Assembly: GCF_001039355.2 (NCBI RefSeq)
Contig: NW_019775203.1
Location: 389,152 to 453,151 of the forward strand
Source of the DNA: Lingula anatina
Lineage: Eukaryota; Brachiopoda; Lingulata; Lingulida; Lingulidae
Reading direction: 5' to 3'
Length of the DNA stretch: 64,000 nt
Shown here: positions 57,008 through 64,000 of the stretch, in pieces
How positions within the stretch are numbered: position 1 is the stretch's first letter
How the letters are laid out: each line of letters begins with the position of its first letter
Made by a program: the position numbers and the translations under genes
Notes under the pieces: generated by a model
The model's database searches: none
What the model was told of the DNA's origin: nothing
What the model saw: only the letters and a program-made list of their open reading frames with translations

Positions 57008-60000
57008 ATGACATCTCTAGCCAAACAGCTGCAGCGTTTAGCTGTTCCATTTACACAGACTGTCTTAGGTGAAGACAAGAGGAAGGCATCACTGCTGTTT
57101 GATCCCAAGGAGGCAGCAAACCTTGACAGAGAAACCTACTATGCTTTAGGTAAATTATTGAAATAAATAGTTTCTACATTAGTGTTAGTCTTTATTAAAT
57201 ATAAGAATTGGCATTATATACCAAGATAATAATATTCTCTGTTTTGAAAATTATCAATTTTTCTTCATGCTAGCTCATTCCATATGACATGTACTAGTAT
57301 TAAATATAGTCCAAGTGTTTCATTGAAACATTTGTTATATATTTATGTTTACAGGAATAAATGGTCTAGAAGAACTTGAAAATATAGATGGTGCTTTCCA
57401 ACAGTTTGAAGACACTCTCTTTAATGAGTCATCTCAGTCCTTTGAACGAAGTGTCCAGACAAAAGAAGTGAATGACAAACTGGATCAGACGATATCAGAA
57501 TTCCTGATTCGTGTTTCACCTTACTTTCTGCTTAGGCCTGCTCAGAAAGCAATGGAGTGGCTGATTTATAGGTAAACATAGAAGGGAATTATATGGAGTG
57601 GTCTTTGTATTGTATTTTTTTTTATTTAGGTGGCTAAAACTATATGGATATTTCTTCATATTCTTTGATAAAGGAAATTTGTACAGAATAATATATCAGT
57701 GTGTATAATCATCATTTTTTTTCAAATAATAAGAGATATTATTGTCTATATAAGCTGTGTCTATAAAAAATGAATATTTCAAGTTGCTTAATTGAATCCC
57801 TTGTTACCATTTATCCATAGGTACCATATTCACCAGTACAATGTGGACAACTTGATCCTGTGTGTCCTACCTTACCATGAGACCAACATGTTTGTGAGGG
57901 TAATACAGTTGCTCAAGCTGTCTGATCCAACATCAAGATGGAACTGGATAGAGGGGATTCAGGTCAGTGGAAATTTGATGATACAGTTTTGATAAAGAAA
58001 ATGATACTTTCAAGGATTGCCCAATGGAATGAAGATAAAATTGAGGTAAATGGCATTATGCACTTCTTGAACTTGTTATTAAAGTTTAAGAACAAGTGGG
58101 ATTAACTGAAAATGTCTGAATATTGCTTTGTTTATCAGACTTTTCCAAGTGCAGCTAATGATTGAGTTGTATTGGGAAATATGGTAATTGTTGTCCTGTG
58201 ACAAAATTGAATGATTTTATTTTTATGCATTCTTTAGTTTTTTTTTCTTTACACTTTTTCTTAATGATGACTTTCCAGAAACCTGGAGTTCCACTTGCCA
58301 GATCCACTGTGATAACTCACTGCTACAAGGATCCAAGCTTTCTGACTTTTATCTGTGAAATGGTGCCTAAGTTTCTCAAAGTAAGTGATTTGAGAAATTA
58401 ATACTTTGTGATAATGACCATGGATTTCAAATGATTACATGAATCAAATTTTTCTAATCTTGATTAAGCTAAAAAAAAATGAATTACTCCTATTTTCAAA
58501 TTAAGAAATAGTTGACTTCCTTTCTAAATATTTTTCTGTTTGCTTATCCGTACTGGTGTAATTCAGCTTTTTAAACACCTTGCTTTCACTTTGAAGGTTC
58601 ATGGTACAGACCACAGTCCAACATCCCCACTGAGAGTTGTCATTTCCTTCTACGCATCCACTGTGGTGGGTGGCCTGCAGTACTGTGACCCCATCACGGA
58701 TAGTCTCATTGCACAGCTGATGCCACATTTGGTCAAGGGGCTGAAGTCCAAGAGTGTGGATTATAAGGCAGCCTCCTACATGATAGCCAGTCAGTTGACC
58801 AGCAGGACAAAACTGAAGACCGAAGTGCTTACAACTCTGTTGCCTGTGTTGACCAAGGTTAGTCAGTATCTTGACTAAGGTTAGTCAGTGTAATAAGTAG
58901 AAAGAGGCAAGGTTCAAGGGTTTGTAGAAATGATAGGCTTTTAAAACTGTTGCAAAGCTATTTTTCCTTAGCAAAATGTAACTACTCTGTCACAGTTGGT
59001 TTAAGTTGTAAAATGTATTGATATTTAAGGGGAAATTATCATTTGGTTAAACAGGACTATTGCCGGTCACTAATGTTCATTGTAAATACTTATGATACTT
59101 GATTTTCTAGCATGTTCCTGTTAAGTTAAGCAGCGAGGCACTTGCATGTGTTGCTGTTATATTCCAGTCACAGAAAATAGATAAAATACCAAAAAAGTAA
59201 GTAAAGAATATGCAAAAGCAGGAAGCAAACATACTTTTACTTGAATACTGGATATAGAAGTTGTCTTTTTTTTTTTTTCATCAACCCAGTGAAACAATCA
59301 AAAAGGGGCTCTCTTGTAGAGTAGATATACCATAGGGAAAATTGATAGACCCAAGGTTTGAACACTTTAAGTAATATCCAATCTTTTTAGGTCAAGTTTA
59401 AAAATGGCAAGTCTTCTAAGCAAGGTGGCACAATCATCAATTAAATTGTCAACATTTTATTTCCAGAAGTTTCAAACATCTGTGTAAGCTGCCTGGTCTG
59501 GTTCAGTCCATGTGTCAGCTCTCTTCCCAGTACATCCTGGACTCTCTCCTGTCCCTTTTCTTGGACAAACTGGTTCCTGCTGCTGTCAAGGACACTGCAA
59601 CCATGACAACCAGCAGTGATGGAGGGGAGGAGCTTGTGCATGGACCGCCCCCCTATCTCAGCCTCCTGGAAGGTCTACTGGGGGATGTCCAGTTGAAGAC
59701 TGCTTTGGCACAGCAGGTTATAAGGTATGTTATGCTAAAAGTTAGCAATTGTAAACAGGTATATATGTTAGTGGACTAGGGAATTTATGCTCACGATCAC
59801 CTTATTCTGTATATCTTCTGTGAAGTTTTGTCTGAAGTTATCCAACAATACAAATATTTTGATATTCTCCATGTCGTGGGGAAATTGAGATATATACATA
59901 ATAAGTAATTATGTATTTAGAAAAGAACTAATAGAAATGTTAAATATATATATTTTTCAAAATTAAAATGAAAAAAGTGGTTTCAACTTTTTGAAAGGTC

Positions 60001-63000
60001 TCTCTTGGATGAATACATCAAATTTAGAAAAAACACAGCCGATGAAGATGCCATTGCTTCACTTAATGAAAGGATGAAGGGGGTGGTGCGGGTGCTGGAA
60101 CAGAGGTGAAATATTTTATTGGTTATACCTAAGTAGATTTTTTAAGTGCTGAATGTTTGATATCTTTGATGTCTGCATTCTATAACCTTCTTCAATAAAT
60201 AGTGAGATTGATCATATATAGATGTATCTTTACTCCCTGATTTTTGGGCTAAATAATGATTCTGGTTTTCACCCTCCCAAGTGTTTTAAATCATTTATGG
60301 TGCTTTGCATAAGGAAACGAAATTACTTATATTGTCACAATAATCATCATGGCAGATGAAACTCATTTTCCCCCTTCTCCCAAGGTATCCTATTTTAATG
60401 GATACGGCTGTGGAAGAAGGACTAAAGAAGCACAATGGTTCAGTAGTCCAGGGCTACATAGAGCAGTTTGCGTCCCTGTCCTTGTCCTCTGTGAAGCACC
60501 AGATTCTGCCCGACTCCAGTACCAGTCTTTTGCTGAGTTTAAACCACCCCCAGGAGGAGATCAGAAAATTGGCTGTCACACATCTGGCAGAGAAACTCAC
60601 AGTAGAGACAGTAAGGCTCTTTGATTTATTTGAGTTTGAGATATTTAGTAGATTTATAAGAATATTTTACAGGCTTTTTTCCTGATATGTATATAAAGCA
60701 TCATAGAAATGAGAAGTATGTTCAACATTTCAAAATGTACTTTTTTGCACATAACAAAATTGGTTCAATTTTTTACTTGAAATTTTTCATTTTTTCAACT
60801 GTCAAGATAAACAATAGTTCTGAATGTCCTGGGCAAACATTTCCTTAACTGGTTAGTATGCAAAGCATTGTGTCTGTTGTTCTTACATTGTGTTTGAATG
60901 TTCCAGGCACAGTGTGATTCATTTTATAAAGAGGCACTGGTCAGCAGGCTGCAGGATGACCAACCAATGGTTGTACTGGCAGTGCTGAAAATTGGAGAGG
61001 TATGCACATTGTGGTCACACACAGATATTACCAATTTTTATGAATGAACAATGTCCTTTTATATCAGTGATGAGAATTATGGGTCCGATATTTTTACAAG
61101 AATTTCAGGTTGATTGCAATATTGTTGTCTGGTGCAGCAGCTGCTAAATGTTGTAATGTGTGACCATGCAGTCCCACATTTGTAATAATAATGAATAAAA
61201 ATATTCTTTTCTAGATTTTATGGCAGATCATTCCCCCTACTGAACTATTTGAGATTCTACAGAAGGTGCTTCAGAAGGGATATGTAAAGTCCAAATGGTT
61301 TGTGCCTTTATCTATAGATAGGCTAAATGCAGATATTTATGCATATTATGTTGATAATTAAATTCATAGTTGTGGAAAGTAAAGCCTTTATTTACGTCTC
61401 AGAAAAAGAGGGGTTATCAAAATATAAAGTATAATAAAACTTTAAAATAAAGAAAGACAAATATTATTTTAAAAAACATCTGTCTTTTATGGTTTTGTAT
61501 TCTACCAGGCGACCAACTTTAAAGACAACCTTGGAGTTAATATGCTCCATGTCCACCAAGGGTGACCACAGCAAGGATACATCCATGACCATGGTACTTC
61601 TGCCCCATATGTTAGTGACCCAGGCTGAGGAGGAGGCCATAGAACTGGCAAGGACTGTACTGGAGTCTTCTTATGCTTCACAACATACCTTATTCAAAGA
61701 CCTGAAGAAAGGTGATTTTTTTTATTTGTATATTTTTTGTGGGGAGAGAGGAAAAAACTATCATTTGTTTAACAGTTTGTTTGCTGCAAAGTATATTGTA
61801 GTAATCTACCATGCAAACACCAATTCATGAACTTTATTAACAAAATTTTAAGAAAGATTTTTCTTACTTCTATTTTTATCTCTGTTTAATGTACAAGCAA
61901 AATTTTACATCAGAAAGATAGTATTTGTTTTGATATCAACCACTAGAATGGTGCACATTCAAATATTTTTGATTTTCAGTGTGGTGTAAAAAGGCTCCTG
62001 GCATAAATGTGACTTTGGAAGCAGAAGCTGACTTAAATGAATGTTTGATAGATGGCCTTAGCAGTGTTTTGTGTAGGTTGACTGCAGCAGAAAGAAGAAA
62101 GTGGGTATGTACACATAAACACTCAACAAATATTGATGCACACACATTTTAACTTATATCTTCTGAATCAAATTGTTTTGGCATTTCCAATGATGTAAAT
62201 GTGGATCCCTTTATATATGGCACTTATATATCATTCTTACAACTCGTATTTAGGTTACATATATATCATTCTTACAACTCGTATTTTAGGTTACAGTGCT
62301 TGTGAACCACAAGGCAGCAAACCAAAAGTTACAAACCTCTCTTAGTTTCATCACATTGATGACGTTGTCTGCCATGATGGAGCATAGTGGTCTTGTGGGA
62401 ACTGAGGCAGCTGAGGAAGTAGTGGCAGTGCTGCTTAGGAACTGGAAAGTTGTGAATGGTGACAAGAAAGTATGTACAATTGTAAAGATATTCTTATAGT
62501 GTCAATCTACTGTGGAAGTGATATAATTTTAACAGGAATATTTTCACTGGAGTGCTCAAAGCGGGGATGAAAGATGTTTTTTACTTCACTGGTTCAACAT
62601 TCTTAAGGCAGGTGACTTTTGTAATAATTAAATTTTTTTTAATGGTCAATTTGTTTGTTGATTAAGTTTTAAAATATAATTGTTTGTGACATTTTCTCCT
62701 AAAGAGCCCAAAGCAAAAAAATGTAGAAGCAACTCCACTTGACCTTGCCACAGCAGTGAAAGAATTCGGGAGCAAGAGGCATCTGTACAGCAATTTCATC
62801 CAGTCAGTGAAAGAAAACAAAGGGCTTCCAGAGGGTGTCTTTATTGGGGTTATGTACAGGTTGATCTCTTCTCTTAAGATATCCAAACAACTGGCAGGTA
62901 ATTTTCATCAAAAGTAAAAATATTTGTATCATTGTTTTGTGTATCTGAAAGTCATGCCTTAGTTATATGGAAAGGGCAGAAACTGAAAAAGATTAGAAAA

Positions 63001-64000
63001 CTCCACTTTTACATGCATGCGGCTCATTTAATGAAGATNAAAAAATTTTTCTGAATGAACAATGTCCTTTTATATCAGTGATGAGAATTATGGGTCCGAT
63101 ATTTTTACAAGAATTTCAGGTTGATTGCAATATTGTTGTCTGGTGCAGCAGCTGCTAAATGTTGTAATGTGTGACCATGCAGTCCCACATTTGTAAAAAT
63201 AATGAATAAAAATATTCTTTTCTAGATTTTATGGCAGATCATTCCCCCTACTGAACTATTTGAGATTCTACAGAAGGTGCTTCAGAAGGGATATGTAAAG
63301 TCCAAATGGTTTGTGCCTTTATCTATAGATAGGCTAAATGCAGATATTTATGCTTATTATGTTGATAATGAAATTCATAGTTGTGGAAAGTAAAGCCTTG
63401 ATTTACGTCTCAGAAAAAGAGGGGTTATCAAAATATAAAGTATAATAAAACTTTAAAATAAAGAAAGACAAATATTATTTTAAAAAACATCTGTCATTTA
63501 TGGTTTTGTAATCTACCAGGCGACCAACTTTAAAGACAACCTTGGAGTTAATATGCTCCATGTCCACCAAGGGTGACCACAGCAAGGATACATCCATGAC
63601 CATGGTACTTCTGCCCCATATGTTAGTGACCCAGGCTGAGGAGGAGGCTGTAGAACTGGCCAGGACTGTACTGGAGTCTTCTTATGCTTCACAACATACC
63701 TTATTCAAAGACCTGAAGAAAGGTGATTTTTTTATTTGTATATTTTTTGTGGGGAGAGAGGAAAAATCTATCATTTGTTTAACAGTTGGTTTGCTCCAAA
63801 ATATGTTGTAGTAATCTACTATGCAAACACCAATTCATGAACTTTATTAACAAAATTTTAAGAAAGATTTTTTTTTACTTCTATTTTTATCTCTGTTTAA
63901 TGTATAAGCAAAATTTTACATCAGAAAGATAGTATTTGTTTTGATATCAGCTACTAGAATGGTGCACATTCAAATATTTTTGTTTTTCAGTGTGGTGTAA
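57008..64000 (+). CDS. HEATR1: HEATR1 (UTP10/BAP28), N-terminal part, runs off the window
   Basis: Large HEAT-repeat protein of the small-subunit processome. By family knowledge it promotes rDNA transcription and early 18S pre-rRNA processing in the nucleolus. Exons: 57001-57149 (ATG 57008), 57355-57571, 57821-57962, 58279-58380, 58597-58857, 59111-59196, 59467-59724, 59998-60105, 60385-60610, 60907-60999, 61215-61297, 61509-61711, 61980-62104, 62290-62469, 62536-62607, 62705-62897. These give about 830 aa, against about 2100 in the human protein. Family signatures are MTSLAKQLQRLAVP, SLLFDPKEAANLD, RSVQTKEVNDKLD, PYFLLRPAQKAMEWLI, CVLPYHETNMFVRVIQLLK and VITHCYKDPSF. The acceptor just before the ATG implies an upstream non-coding exon. 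After the 'n' at 63039 the exons 63226-63308, 63520-63722 and 63991-64000 repeat earlier ones and should not be added to the protein. Confidence 0.93.
62229..62295 (+). repeat. HEATR1: 36-bp duplication of a HEATR1 3' splice site
   Basis: The segment tatatcattcttacaactcg ... ttaggttac occurs twice, 36 bp apart, so the acceptor of exon 62290-62469 is duplicated (AG/G at 62253 and at 62289). Use of the upstream site would insert 12 codons, the last being TAG, so only the downstream site gives a full protein. Confidence 0.85.
63045..64000 (+). other. HEATR1: Repeated HEATR1 segment after the join at 63039 (probable second allele)
   Basis: It matches 61042-61990 nearly base for base, including introns and the exons at 61215 and 61509. 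It begins a few bases after the 'n'. Differences are SNP-like, for example gccatagaactggca against gctgtagaactggcc, an Ile/Val change in EEEAIELARTV. Reading it as part of the gene would repeat the same HEAT-repeat exons. Confidence 0.85.

Noticed and set aside
59510-60624. Alternative frames overlapping HEATR1 exons
   Set aside because: The splice-phase-consistent frame with HEATR1 motifs uses a different reading in the exon 60385-60610.

Overview
The window is eukaryotic nuclear DNA from an invertebrate animal. It is AT-rich, and its genes are cut into short exons by GT-AG introns that are dense in microsatellites and small inverted-repeat transposons. The two recognisable orthologues (KIF21 and HEATR1) keep animal-type exon phases and domain order. 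A CARD joined to TRAF-type zinc fingers, the intron/MITE style and the heterozygosity suggest a lophotrochozoan such as a mollusc. The phylum is inference. Six single 'n' characters (7229, 9769, 42969, 54975, 56061, 63039) mark joins between contigs.

There are three genes. (1) Positions 1-4318, plus strand: a multi-exon gene encoding a CARD, TRAF-type zinc fingers and a short helical/low-complexity tail with no MATH domain in the window. (2) Positions 6241-54030, minus strand: a complete KIF21-family kinesin. I could join 36 coding exons with every splice phase matching (about 1664 aa): N-terminal motor, coiled coils with an acidic hinge, a Ser/Pro linker and a C-terminal WD40 propeller. It has two alternative last exons and a first intron of about 14 kb. 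(3) Positions 57008-64000, plus strand: the N-terminal part of HEATR1 (UTP10/BAP28), a HEAT-repeat ribosome-biogenesis factor, running off the right edge. Genes 1 and 2 converge tail to tail; genes 2 and 3 diverge from a roughly 3-kb intergenic region.

The most unusual feature is a 58-bp tandem array (11191-12157) beside KIF21 coding exon 29. Its unit is the last 43 nt of that exon plus the first 15 nt of the intron, so the authentic 5' splice site is followed by about 15 intact copies of itself and one degraded copy. Other accessory items are a 574-bp MITE with 59-bp terminal inverted repeats and an 8-bp target duplication (18091-18664), a small hAT-like MITE (50854-51019), a foldback element (25731-25921), and a disrupted coding-like stretch antisense to KIF21 (13373-14507).

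Four of the 'n' joins are followed by a repeat of sequence already present upstream, with SNP- and microsatellite-level differences. I read these as uncollapsed haplotype contigs rather than true tandem duplications. This affects KIF21 intron 1, the intergenic region and the repeated HEATR1 exons at 63226-64000. The genes are not functionally linked beyond being neighbours: one is an immune/apoptosis-type adaptor, one a microtubule motor and one a nucleolar rRNA factor.
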